From positions 11,759,113-11,823,112 of the forward strand of contig NC_058163.1 of assembly GCF_020080835.1 (NCBI RefSeq): a stretch of DNA of 64,000 bases. The letters are read 5' to 3'. The stretch is from Cotesia glomerata (lineage: Eukaryota > Arthropoda > Insecta > Hymenoptera > Braconidae). Position 1 is the first letter of the stretch; each line of letters opens with the position of its first letter. Shown here piece after piece: positions 31,595 to 42,619 of this stretch. The translations under genes were made by a program, and so were the position numbers. The notes under the pieces are model-generated. The model was not told where the DNA came from. It saw only the letters and a program-made list of their open reading frames with translations, and did not search any database.

Positions 31595-32822
31595 TTCCCT
31601 ACACGGTTACAAGCCTCCAGCAGTTCTTCTTCAGTGACAGGTGGGATGTCGTCCAATTTGCCTGGCGCCAACTGGTAATCGTAGTTGCGTTGCTGTGGAA
31701 ACAGTGCAGTGACGATTTTCTGAAGAAGTTGAGGACACGTAGGTGATGGCATTTGTTGTTTTTTCAGGTGGGTCATAACCACCTTATAAGGCCTACCCCA
31801 CACGTCTTTATCCACCTCGTATATAAGCTCTTTCCAGCATCTTCTTTTGCTCTCTTTGATGGCTTTATTCAGTTCACGACGCGCCTTTTTGTACTCTGCG
31901 ATCAGCTCCACTGAGTTGGGCCGTTGATAGCCGCGCTGAGAGATTCTTCTTTTCTTATGACACTCTTTACGGAGGACGCTGATGTGGTCGTTCCACCAAT
32001 GCACCGAAGGTCTCGAATTTATGCCACGTTTACGAGGCATACTGGCATCACAAGCATGTGTTACTCTCCTCATCAGGTCCTTAGTCTGTTCTTCTGCACA
32101 TCCAGTGTTGATCGGATCACCATCGAGGGCTATTAGTAATGCTTCTGGGTCAAAAGATTTTACCTTCCAACCAACGATGTTAGACTGCTTGACTGGTCTC
32201 TTGGGGTTCTGGTCGCTTGATATTTCCCAGAATATCGCATGATGGTCGCTGGCAGTGTAGATGTCCAACACTTTCCAGTTGCAGTCGCCTCTGGCAAGGC
32301 TATTACTGACAAAAGTGAGGTCTACAATTGAGCTTGCGTCACCTTTGGTGTTGGTCGGCGTATCACCACTGTTGAGCAAAACCACATCTAGTGTAGTAAA
32401 GGCCTCCAGTAGTGCTTTCCCTCGTGCGTTTGTATGTTTGCTGCCCCAGTCAACTGCCCAGGAGTTGAAGTCTCCGGCTATCGCTACTGGATGGTATTGC
32501 TTCGCATCTTCGGTTAGTCGATCCAGGAAATCAGTGAAGTCAACAATGGAGAGGCTAGGTGGTGCGTAGCAGCTATAGAAGCGGATGCCTTCTACTGATA
32601 CTGCTACAAAGCCGACATTGCTGTTGTCGACTGTATTTTGGAAAGAAAGCTTGCCACATGACCAGATGACAGCTTTGGATGTGCTGTCAGATTCCCAGGG
32701 TTGGGTACTCAGGTGTTTATATGGCTCTGCTATCAGTACCAAGTCCAGCTCTAATTCTCGCACAGATTGCATGAGCAGGTCATGCGCTGCTTCACAATGG
32801 TTGAGGTTGAGCTGCAATATCC

Positions 32823-34286
32823 TCATGCTTGTTTGTTCGTCAACTTCTGGAGCGCCTCCTGATATACCGGGCATCTGTAGGTGCCGGCATGGTGAGCCAC
32901 GTCCTTTGCTCCTTGCTGGTCAGCACATATTGCACACTTGGCAGAATTTTTACAGTCCGCGATACGGTGCCCTTCTTGTCCACATCTGATGCAGAGTTTA
33001 GATCGGTCTACTTGGCTTTTACATTGGGGCCCAACATGTCCAAAGTGCCAGCATTTAAAGCATTGGATAGGTCTCGTCGTCGCTTTGATTCGGCAGTTAA
33101 CCCACCCGACATGGATCTTGCCGGTTCCTTCCACTAATTTTCGCGCGATGGTCATAGGTAAAGTGACTGCAGCCGTCTGCGTACCTCTGAAAGCCTTACG
33201 GATTTTTATTCCTTCTAGAGGTATCTCATGATCTTTTCCAACTTCCTCTTTCAGGGCGGCCTGGATCTCTTCCTTCGTCGTTTCTTCGTCGATGTCTCGA
33301 ATCTCAATGGTCTCCTGTGGACCTTTACAGACTACCTTAGCATCGTCTTAAAGAATTCCTGTGATGGTCCTCTGCAAGGCTTGGCCTTTGTCAGCACTTT
33401 TCCTTGACAACGTGATCAGCATATCTCCGGTCATTGTCCTGCGGATCTTCTCGACGGTATTTCGAACCTGGTCTGCTGGGACATCACGCTTTATGCGGCG
33501 CAATATCTCGGAATACTTCTCTTTTTCGGCAGGGCGGATTATCAGCGCGTCAGGTCTGATCCATTTGCGCGATTTTTTCCGCTTAGGTTCCGGTCGTGGC
33601 TCCTTCGGCAATTGCTTTGGGAGGTGATCCTGCTCCGACCTTCTCTTCTTCGACTCTACTTTTTGCCACGCGTCGACCTCCTTATTTTTGGCACTCCGTG
33701 CCGCCACTTCTTTCGGAGGACTTGGTTTTGTGTCCTTTTTCTTCATTACTTGGTTGACCGTTGGGTCAGGAGAGTTACGGTCTTTCCTCTTCCCAGACCT
33801 GACACCAGTGTCGCTTCTGTCTTCTGTTAGAGATTCACCATCGCCTTCGGCACCGGTGTCCATCTCTTCGACGGTGTCTGCGGCAGGTTGTCTGCTCTTC
33901 TTCGGTGTGACATTGGGAGTTTGCCGTTGTTGTGCCTGCCATCCGTCATCAAGTGTTCTGAACCTTTGAAGGGCGTTGACTACACCGGTTGTCTTCGTCT
34001 TGATCTCTTTGTGGATGTTGACTTTAGACTTAACAAACTCATGCAGCTCTCTAGTAAGCTTATCAAGGTGTTCCAGCGCTTGTGCCCTCTTCATCTCAGC
34101 GCTTGCTACGATAGCTGCTTGCTGGGCGTGAGCCCCGTTTTGACTCTTGTTTGTTTCCATATTTCTACTCATACTTTTTTGATTTACCAGCGCATCGTAC
34201 GGAGTGGAGCGGGTTGCCATAACTAGGAACGGGTGTACCCTCGGAGATAGTACTCCTACCCCAGTTCCCTGAGGCCTAGCTGACAC
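32823..34286 (-). pseudogene. R1-A ORF1 (Gag-like) with one frameshift
   Basis: The N-terminal part (34286-33348) is charged and Lys/Arg-rich (KSRQPAAD, RPEPKRKKSRKW). A shift near 33347 after TITGIL moves the rest to another frame. There a KGPQETIEIRDIDEE segment leads into three zinc knuckles: CFKCWHFGHVGPQC, CIRCGQEGHRIADC and CAICADQ...H...C. The C-terminus overlaps the start of ORF2 (32874). Three CCHC-type knuckles are typical of R1-clade ORF1, which binds LINE RNA. Confidence 0.85.
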
Positions 34287-34712
34287 TTAGCCAGTCCCGG
34301 AATACACGGACGGACTAGATTCGCTCGGAGCGGTGAAGATTCCGATCTCTAACACTCACTGCGTACTTCCTGATCAAGGCCCGAAGTGGCTGGCTCCTGA
34401 TCCACTGCTGCAACTTTCACCTCGGCAGAGCAAGCTCACATCAGCCGTGGCCTGCATCGTCGGAAACTACGATACAGGTTCCGGACACTCCCAGTGAGTT
34501 ACAGCAGGAACCAATCGTCTTGCTAGGTCAGTTAGTGTGACCAACCCATTAAAGGGGAGTTTTGTCCACGGGAGCTTATTTTGTTTGGTTATTTTGCTTG
34601 GCTCCTACCCGCTGTACCTCATCAACTAATAGATTAAGTGTCATCCAAGGACAGCGAGCGTTCTCCCATCCGCTCGGGGAGACGCGCCCGGTAGCAGTAT
34701 CTCTTCTGCCCC

Positions 34713-34713
<1 letters not shown>

Positions 34714-34772
<59 letters not shown>
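34714..34772. repeat. (GT)n tract at the 5' end of R1-A
   Basis: About 29 GT units lie between R1-A and the right half of family E copy E-b. An open frame through it is only dinucleotide translation. Confidence 0.95.
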
Positions 34773-34775
<3 letters not shown>

Positions 34776-35436
34776 CCTCTTATAACTTTTGAACGGCTTG
34801 ACCGATTTGATCGCAGTTGGTGTCATTCGAAAGGTCTTCGCCAAACTAAGATTTCCTGTAAGTTGGAACCGATTCGTACCAGTAGATTTCGAGAAATTGC
34901 AAAAAAAGTGAAAAAAAAAAGTTGTTTTTTTTTCATTTTTTTTAAATATCTCCGAATTGATTGAACCGATCGACCTCAAAAACTAATAAGCTCTTAACCT
35001 GGAAAACCCGCATCGATCGCCACGAAAAGTGTCAGAATCGGTTGATGCGTTCGTGAGATATCGTTGTCGAAAAAAATCGAAAAAAGTGTTTTTTTTTTTT
35101 GTAATAACTCCGAAATTTTTCATCAGATCAATTTTTTTGTTCAGAATTATTTATAGAGCTCAAAAAACTACACCGATTACCGCTAACCGCGTGCAAGCGG
35201 TTAATTCATTTAAAAGTTATAGCAGTTTGAAAATTTTAAAAATCGTGTTTTATCGAACTTTGATAAGATTTTTGAGCTCGAAGAGCTCAAAAGCATAGGA
35301 AAGCTATCTCTCTGAGCTCGGAGAGCTCAAAATAACACAGAAACTGTATTTTTGAGCTCGAAGAGCTCAAAAACATCATAAATGCAATTTTAAGCGCTTA
35401 GGTACGAAATGAGCGGGAAGTTGCAGGCATTTTATG
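34773..35436 (+). repeat. Family E repeat, 3' part of the split copy E-b
   Basis: It resumes with CTCTTATAACTTTTGAACGG and GACCGATTTGATCGCAG. It then continues through TTCGTGAGATATCGTTGTCG and the GAGCTCGAAGAGCTC words to GAGCGGGAAGTTGCAGG. It matches 60985-61640 and completes the half at 23838-24010. Confidence 0.85.
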
Positions 35437-36175
35437 GTATAATCTTGTCCAAAACCGGAATTTTCTCAGAAATAAATGCTCTACAAAAGTGTCCATTGTC
35501 GCGAAGTCGTAACTCATACTATTGGGGTAGTACGGACCGCTAAACCGAATTTTTTCATAGAATTCTTGTTTTTTCTCTCATTATCTCGTAAACAACTACC
35601 TAAAGACCTAAAGAAAAAATATGAATGATAATTTTACAGAAAATTCAATTTTCTACAAAAAAGATTAGCACCAAATAACTAAGATTGATATTTTCTGAGA
35701 TATTAGTCATTAAAGTTTACATAGCATTCAATTCCCATAAAATAGCGAATCAAATCTTAGAAAATATTGATTTTTTTATTTTTATGATATTTTAATTAGC
35801 AAATTTAACGAAAAAAATTTTTTAATTATATTTTTCTGAAGTTTTTTTATTTTTAAATAAATTACTAAGATATCAGGTCTATGTAACGTTGAACTAAACT
35901 ACATGTATGATTATCTACCATAAATAAAATATTTTAGAACATTTTATTTGGTACACAGTTTATGTTGCGAACGGTGATGATGTACTGTTTGAAAAACTTT
36001 TTGTCGTTCATCTTCATTGCTGGTTAGAGCTTCATTGAATCTTTAAGTCAGAGCTACTCCTCGCTCAGCAGTATCATTCACAACTTTTAACATTTTGAAT
36101 GTTTCAGAACATTTTTGGTACTCAGGTTTTAATTCCCATGTAGGGTAGAATTTTAGGGCCCATTTTTGGCTACCC
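35437..36175 (+). repeat. Family F repeat, copy 1
   Basis: 35437-35830 matches 55600-56030 in inverse orientation (shared: GGGGTAGTACGGACC, AAACCGAATTTTTTCATAG, TTGTTTTTTCTCTCATTATCTC). The right part contains a gene remnant on the minus strand. It ends at GGCTACCCGGGTAAAAAA, a CCCGGG terminus. Confidence 0.7.
35945..36130 (-). pseudogene. C-terminal remnant of a TE-associated uncharacterised protein
   Basis: The minus strand encodes VVNDTAERGVALT, a stop, then RFNEALTSNEDERQKVF and a short His-rich end. From memory, an NDTAERGV motif followed by a TxxExxxQ helix closes an uncharacterised protein family that recurs in insect genomes. The same family seems to supply the fragment at 54865-55565. 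The function is unknown. Confidence 0.5.
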
Positions 36176-36234
36176 GGGTAAAAAAATTTATATATAATTA
36201 TATATACTTATATGTTTATACTTATATATACTTA
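36176..36234. repeat. TATATAATTATATA palindromic stretch
   Basis: Directly after CCCGGGTAAAAAA come self-complementary TATATAATTATATA words, matching 54765-54830 in inverse order. Confidence 0.5.
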
Positions 36235-37315
36235 TAATCCACAGATTCGGTAGAATCTGGCGCCAAGTTCCGTTCAAAAATCCCGTTGTAAACGGAGCGC
36301 CAGACTACCGACTGTGTTTACTGTAAGCAGAACGGTATTTCGAGGTTGCAAAATTTTATTTAATTATATGGTTCTCCTTTTTCCAAAATGATATATTATA
36401 AAAGTAATTTATACTTTATTTTACTGATATTAATTAATTATAATCAATTATAACACTTAATTCACTTAAAATTATTAAATTTTATCAGCACAAACTATAG
36501 TAAGCCCAGAAATTTCGATCCTGACTTTTTTTCGATGGGGAATATCAGCGCCACAGACTAGATAAAATGAATATGTGTAGTAATCCTTCCTATAGACACG
36601 CAACTACAGTAAAAAAAAAAGTGATTCGTAGCTTGCATCTATGGCCGCCAGGGTGCACTGGAATTACATCTACATAAACTGTAGCTTCAAGGGGATAGTT
36701 TGCTGTAAAAAATGCAGTCAACACGAGATTTAAGTTGTTATCAATTGTAAATTTTCATTATAATTACAAAAAATACTAAAATCCGAACAAAAACAGTTTC
36801 ACTGTAAAAAAGTCGCGCCAAGTCCACGTTCATAAGACTATTAGGAAAAAAATTTTTTTTTTTCTTTACAAAAAGATACAAAATAAAAAAATTAAAAAAT
36901 CTAAGTAACCGATATGATTGTTTATGATTTTCGGAAATTAAAAAAAATTTTATTGTAAATTTAAAAATTAAAAAAAAATTTTTAGAACGTACTTGGTGTG
37001 CGTCATTGTGTATTTCAATTTTTTTAAAGTCCTAGTAAATAGATTTTATGAATTTCATTAAAAGTAAAATATTTTGCAACCACGCACACTAAATACGTTC
37101 TAAAATTTTTTTTTTATTTTTAAATTTACAATAAAATTTTTTTTAATTTCCGAAAATCATAAACAATCATATCGGTTACTTAGATTTTTTAATTTTTTTA
37201 TTTTGTATCTTTTTGTAAAGAAAAAAAAAAATTTTTTTTTCCTAATAGTCTTATGAACGTGGACTTGGCGCGACTTTTTTACAGTGAAACTGTTTTTGTT
37301 CGGATTATATATTAC
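36235..37315 (-). repeat. Interspersed repeat family C, copy 2, with internal inverted duplication
   Basis: This is the inverse of 20628-21475, starting with CCACAGATTCGGTAGAATC. It also has an extra inverted arm. 36772-36995 and 37083-37308 are reverse complements around a spacer of about 90 bp, both with AACGTGGACTTGGCGCG and TTACAGTGAAACTG. Confidence 0.8.
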
Positions 37316-37968
37316 TTACATATAATTATATATGATTATATGTAATTATATATAGTTTTATATATATATATATATATATAAGCAACTTTTTATTTTGTTA
37401 CCGATAAACTTGAAAACTACTGGACCGATCGGCATGAGACCATGACCATTCGACGCGTAATTAATTGTAGAAGGTTTGAGGCTATTCATTTTTTGAATTC
37501 CATCAACTTTTTACCATTTTTTTCAAATTTAAGTGGATAGTCATTTGTTTCTGCTACTAAAACAAATGAACATCACTTCTTCTTCATATTCGAGCGCATA
37601 AAAACCGGCAAAATGTCTGTCTGTCTGTTGTGCCATGAATTATTGTCTATAGCAACGGTTTTGTTAATTCATTTCTAGGTTATGTAAATATGGCATTTAT
37701 TTACGCTACTATCTTTTGTTTAAAAATTATTCATCTTTCATAGGTTATGTAAAGATGTCATTTATTTACGCTATCTTTTGCTTAAAAACAAAAAAGAATC
37801 TGTCTGTCATTTAATCGATTGTGTTTTGTTTAGTATTTATTGGTTATGATACATTTAGTATTCGTTAGTTAGTTGAATGAAGAAGAGGGCCTCCAACTTA
37901 TAAAAGTTAGTATAATTAATATATTCACGTTGATTATATATTTTATTTTAATCTATATCTATATCTAT

Positions 37969-38044
<76 letters not shown>
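37316..38044. other. AT-rich spacer ending in a (TA)n tract
   Basis: 37316-37380 is TATATAATTA-rich. 37390-37900 is unassigned, with two copies of a GTTATGTAAATATGGCATTTATTTACGC-like phrase about 70 bp apart. 37965-38040 is (TA)n. Confidence 0.5.
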
Positions 38045-38046
<2 letters not shown>

Positions 38047-39234
38047 AGAGATTTCCACCTATATATTGACTCATCACGATATCTCTAGAACCATAAGGCG
38101 TAAAGATTTGAAATTTTGTAGAAATATTCCTTTCGCCGAGTAGAGGTCAGCTAAGAACGGATTTTACGAAATTCCACCCACAAGGGGGGTTGCGGGGGCG
38201 TTGACAATGAAAAATTCCCATTTTTAAACTATAGCTCCTATCGACTCCAAATTTAGTAGGAATCTCCTATATGTGATGAAGAAATGATCTACGAGCGGAT
38301 TTTATGACAATCTACTCCCAATATGGATTGCGGGGGTAGGCGTTAACAATGAAAATTAAAAGTTTCCAAACTATAGCTCCTACAGACTCCAAATTTTGTA
38401 GGAATTTTCTGTAAGTGATGTAAAAATAATTTATAAACGAATTTTAGGATATCTCAACCCACCGGGGGTTGCGGGGGTGGGTATTAACAATGAAAATTTT
38501 TAATTTTCAATCTATAGCTCCTACAGACTCCAATTGGGTAGGAATTTTCGCTAAGAGATGTAGAAATAATATACGAACGAATTTTAAGATACCTCACTGG
38601 AGTTTGCGGGGGTGGGTGTTAACAATTAAAATTTTTAATTTCCTAGCTATAGCTCCTATAAACTCCAAATTTAGTAGAGGGTTCTATATGTGATGTAAAA
38701 ATGATCTAATAATGGATTTTACAACGAATTAACTCTAATAATGATCGTGGGGGTGAGTGTTAACCATAAAAAATCTTAATTTCCAAAATATAGCTTCTAA
38801 AAACTCTAAATTTGGTAGAAATTTTTTATCTCTTATGTAGAGATCACCTCAAAATGGATTTCAATAAAGTCTACTTCCGATAGGAATTGCGGAGGTGGGT
38901 GTTAAAATCTAAAATTTTCATTTCCAAACTGTAACTTCTACAGACTCCAAATTCGGTGAGAATCTTCGTGTATGATGTCTAGTTCAGTTAAGGGATTGCG
39001 GGGGCGTTGATAATGAAAATTTACCGTTTGTAAAATATAGCTCTCATAGACTCCAAATTTGGTAAAAATCTTCTACATGTGGTGTAGAAATAATCTAAGA
39101 GCGGATTTAACAACGAATCACCTCCAATAAGGATTGCGAGGGTGGGTGTTGACAAAAAAAAATCTTAATTTCCAAAATATAGCTTCTAAAAGCTGTAAAT
39201 TTGGTAAGAATCTTTTATTTGTCATGTAGAGATC

Positions 39235-40592
39235 CCCAGTCAGCATCTAAGTCAGAAAGATTTCAGTATGAAGTCTTTTAAAAAACTTCTTATAGAAGTC
39301 CTAATGTGACGTCTTAAGGAGCTCTTTTTTACGAGGTCAGAACTAAGAGCTCTTAATGAACTCATAAGTTTGGAGTCAATTTTCTGACATCTAACTGAGT
39401 CCCTTTTTTGGACTTCTTTTTGAGTTGCGTATAATGAGCTTATAGACATTATAAACAAAAACACAAATTTCTTTTTAATATAAAGCTGTCAAAATCTTAT
39501 TCATTTTTCATTTATTACTTTTCTGATTGAGAAATTGAATTGAAAATGATTAAAAATAATTCGAATTAAATGATTTAAAATAATTTGAATAGATTAATAT
39601 ATAGATATACACTTGGCATAGGTTAACTCATTTCTCTTAATCCAGGTTAATTAAATTTTTCAAAAATTTTAAATTATATTATGAAGTAATAGGCAATAAT
39701 GTTAAAATCTGGTTCGTAATCAAACTAATTTAGATAAAATAATAAAATTAGAGTCTAATCTGAAAAGATTATGTGAACCTTCTACATTTAAGGAGTACTT
39801 TGCATGTATCAATTTTAAACATTTTATTCGAATTTAACGATATCTTATAACTATATACTTATTAATTATTGTTGAATTTTTAATATTCATTAATTTATCT
39901 ATTAGATTTTATATTGTAAAAAGTAAACAAAATTTATATAGACTATTTGAAAAAATATTACAGGTAGACTTTTGAATATTTTTTAGTATATAAATATTCG
40001 TAAAAGTTACTTTTTCTCTATCGATACACAGTATCAAATAGAATAAATAATATAGACAATGATCGCAACATTTCATCACTATATAAACTTAGCTTATAAG
40101 AATAATGAGATGTGTAACGACATATCGTTTGAACAGCGTAGGGGGTTAGGTATCGATCTAGCACGCGCGCGACTCGGGTTCGAATCTTAGTTACGGCAAT
40201 TGCGATTTTCACTTTCTCTCTTTAAACCGACAATATTAGGTCTAACTAAAATAATAAACATTCGAAATCAGCATCGGTGCTTCATGAAACTCTGAATTAT
40301 TTTTCATAATTTACTTTTATTATTATTATTATTATTAATATTATTTTTGTTGTGTTCTTATTATTGTTATCATTATAATAGCGTATAGAGATCAAAAATC
40401 ATTCATTTGTGCGAGTTCAGAAAAAAGAGCTCTTTAAGAGCTCGTTTTGATGAGTTCTTAAAGTCTACAATAAGCGGCGCATTCGACCTCTTCAGAAGGT
40501 CTTAAAGACGTCTTTTAGACGTAGACTCTGACGTCCAAATCAGAAATCTGAGCTCATTCGGAATAACTTAATACGTCATTTTGCTATCTGGG
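39235..40592. mobile_element. DNA-transposon-like insertion with CCCAG...AGCA termini
   Basis: The left end reads CCCAGTCAGCATCTAAGTC. The reverse complement of the right end reads CCCAGATAGCAAAATGACG. The family D unit it interrupts (GAGATC...TTTCAAAAC) gives the empty site, and about 2 bp (TC) is duplicated. Subterminal DNA repeats GAAGTC, GACGTC and GAGCTC words. There is no transposase. The superfamily is unresolved. Confidence 0.7.
40137..40200 (+). repeat. tRNA-like Pol III motif, weak
   Basis: A GTTAGGTATCGATC block (A-box-like) is followed by GCGCGCGACTCGGGTTCGAAT (B box) and a partly pairing T-arm. It may be a SINE head inside the CCCAG element. Confidence 0.3.
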
Positions 40593-41470
40593 TCATTTCA
40601 AAACGGATTTCAATAAATTCTACTTCCGACAGGGATTGCGGGGCTGGGTGTTAGAATTTGAAATTTCCATTTTCAAACTGTAACTTTTACAAACTTGAAA
40701 TTAGTTCGGAATCTTTCATTTGTCATGAGGAGATCATCTCAAAACGGATTCCAAAAAATTCTACTTCCGATAGGGATTACGGGGGTGGGTATTAAAATCT
40801 AAAATTTTAATTTTCAAACTGTAACTGCTGCAGATTCTAAATTTGGTAAGAATCTTCGTGTACAATGTCAAGTTCAGCTGAAACTGGATTTTCTCGAATT
40901 CTAACGCCAAAAGGGATTGTGGGGGCGTTAACAATGAAAATTTCTCATTTCCAATCGATAGTTTTTATAGACTCAAAGTTTTGTTGGAATCTTTTATTTA
41001 TAATGTAAAAATCATCTCGAATAGGATCTCTTAGGATAATTGTCAAAAAATCCATATTCTTCAAATACAGTTCCTACAAATATAAAATTTGATAGAATCT
41101 CAAGAGAAACAGAAAAATACCGGGATGGCATCCAAGGTCAACGGATTTAAATATTTTTCTTACTTAATATAGTGTGCGCTGTATAGTGCGGACGTGTTTT
41201 TTCATTGGTGCATTTGGTGTGTTATTTGTAAATGATATTGTGGTTTACTGATATAGACTATTTATTTAAACTATATTTTCGAATACTGGCTTCTTTTTGA
41301 AATAATAATCGCTTTTTTTTCTTACTGAACGAATTTTGTATTTAAAGAAAACAGTTACAATTTCTGATTTAGGTTAGTTTTATTTTGGCTAACCTATTAG
41401 AAAATTTAAGTGTGCTGCCATCTTGCGTTTGGTATATATATTGTGCTGCCATCTCACAATTCTTGTGACA

Positions 41471-41786
41471 ATGTCTATGTTGTGTGGATTGTGCCTAAAG
41501 GTCATCAGTGACGCCGCATCAGCTGTCCAAACAACTGCTAATTGTAAACACTACTCTCATAACACATGTGTGAAGGTGCGATGTTGTTTACCATCTAAGG
41601 CACATGCGGCCGCTAAAGTTAAGGATTGCTGTCCGGCTTGTGTCACTGATGTGTCACCAATATTAAAGGAAATTTCTGAGAAGTTAAACAAAATAGATGG
41701 AGTAGATAAGAACGTGGCTAAGTTCGGAAAAAAGTTTGACAAGTTTGAAGAAACTATGAAGTCAGTCAATGACAAGGTTGACAAAC
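41471..41786 (+). pseudogene. LINE-2 ORF1, 5' part (PHD-like zinc domain, coiled coil)
   Basis: The first ATG is at 41471. A CGLC...C..YSHNTC...CC..C pattern resembles a PHD finger found in some CR1-type ORF1 proteins. It is followed by a heptad-rich stretch (EISEKLNKIDGVDKNVAKFG). The frame is cut at 41786 by copia and continues at 46410 in the same phase. The stop seen at 41794 comes from the LTR. Confidence 0.75.
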
Positions 41787-42064
41787 TGTTGTAGCAATAA
41801 ATATTTAGTAATTGTTTAAATTAATTATTTATTGAAACTTTTCTGACAGTGATATTAAAACCAATTGTACATCTGACTTAATTAATAAATTATTTTTAAT
41901 TAATAATTATTTAAATTTCAATTTTCATTACAATCACATGTTTTGTTTTATAAACAACTTTTATTTTTTTTTAGTTTTTATAAAATAACAAACTAAACAA
42001 AACATAAAAAAAACTTCAAGTCTAGTAACTTTTAAAATTGCTTACTAGATGTCGTTACTCAACA
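41787..42064 (-). repeat. 3' LTR of the copia-like element
   Basis: 278 bp, from TGTTGTAGCAATAAATATT to GTTACTCAACA. It is preceded on the sense strand by the purine tract (42065-42073). Confidence 0.9.
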
Positions 42065-42604
42065 CTCCTCCTTAAGCAATTTTAAACGCAAATTTTCAAA
42101 AATTTTCTTAGATAAAGCTTTTGTTAAGATATCAGCAATTTGTTGTTTTGTATTAATGTTAATTAAGTTCACTGTCTTCCCAACATGTTGATTAACAAAT
42201 TTTCTTCTTATTTCCACATGCTTCTTTCCTTTAGTTATTTTTCCTTCTTCCATATTTTCCAGCATGTGCTTTGCTGCTTGATTATCAATATACATTTTTG
42301 TAGATTCAGTTAAATTAATAATTTTTAGTTCATTCATAACTCTTCTTATCCAACTAATTTCTTGAATTCCACACACTGCAGCTCGATATTCCGCTTCCGC
42401 CGATGATAGTGATGTAATTGTTTGTTTTTGTGCCAACCAAACAATAGGTCCACCACATTTAATTAACACTCCACTTGTTGAAATCATATCTTCTTCAGTT
42501 CCTCCATAATTTGAATCGGTATAAATTTTTAATTCTGATTGTTTCTCAAAAACTATACCATAATTTTCTGTCCCTCGAAGATACTTAAAGACTCTTTCAA
42601 TCAT
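42059..42604 (-). pseudogene. Copia-like RNase H region of pol
   Basis: The frame has RVFKYLRGT, the RNase H first Asp in IYTDSNYGG, LSSAEAEYRA and TKMYIDNQAAKHM. It ends with a KHVEIRRKFV and TADILTK-type tail (QIADILTKALS), all typical of copia. It shares frame with the RT part; a TAA near 42616 (after VSNP) separates them. Confidence 0.88.
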
Positions 42605-42619
42605 TCTCCAGTGTCTAAG

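Larger units (their letters stand above)
28683..32874 (-). pseudogene. R1-A ORF2: endonuclease and reverse transcriptase, interrupted
   Basis: The N-terminal part (32874-31595) is an AP-like endonuclease with LNLNHCEAAHDLL, LIAEPY, VAIAGDFNSW and the catalytic ASDHH, all intact. The reading frame enters the foldback insertion at 31594. It resumes at 30348 with APGLDGIPNLA. Then follow YRPLCMLDTAGK, YGFRKGRST, ALDIKNAFNSANW and GGVPQGSVLGPLLWN. The catalytic block is VAYADDVAVV, and the R1-type C-terminal zinc motif CPSCPRVAENAEHVFFEC ends it. The insert plus its duplication is 1,246 nt, and the two halves are in frame with each other once it is discounted. So ORF2 was probably intact before that event. 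Confidence 0.88.
28341..34713 (-). mobile_element. R1-like LINE (R1-A), near full length, split by a 1.25-kb insertion
   Basis: On the minus strand it begins at 34713 beside a 59-bp (AC)n run and ends in poly(A) (28362-28341) beside another (AC)n. Without the insert at 30349-31594 it is about 5.1 kb. ORF1 overlaps ORF2 by about 50 nt, as in R1 elements. ORF2 carries all catalytic motifs. It differs from R1-B/R1-C and is a second R1-like family using the same kind of target. Confidence 0.88.
38045..41170 (+). repeat. Family D array, copy 2, split by an insertion
   Basis: It matches 16646-18300 unit by unit at high identity and again starts after (TA)n. It has one extra unit near 40780-40920 that copy 1 lacks, and a deletion near 41030. 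An element of 1,358 bp is inserted at 39235-40592. LINE-2 begins right after it at about 41171. Confidence 0.85.

Noticed and set aside
34562..34979. Frames with Cys-Val or Thr-His runs
   Set aside because: They are translations of the (GT)n tract.
37873..38088. 76-residue Ile/Tyr-rich frame
   Set aside because: Translation of (TA)n.
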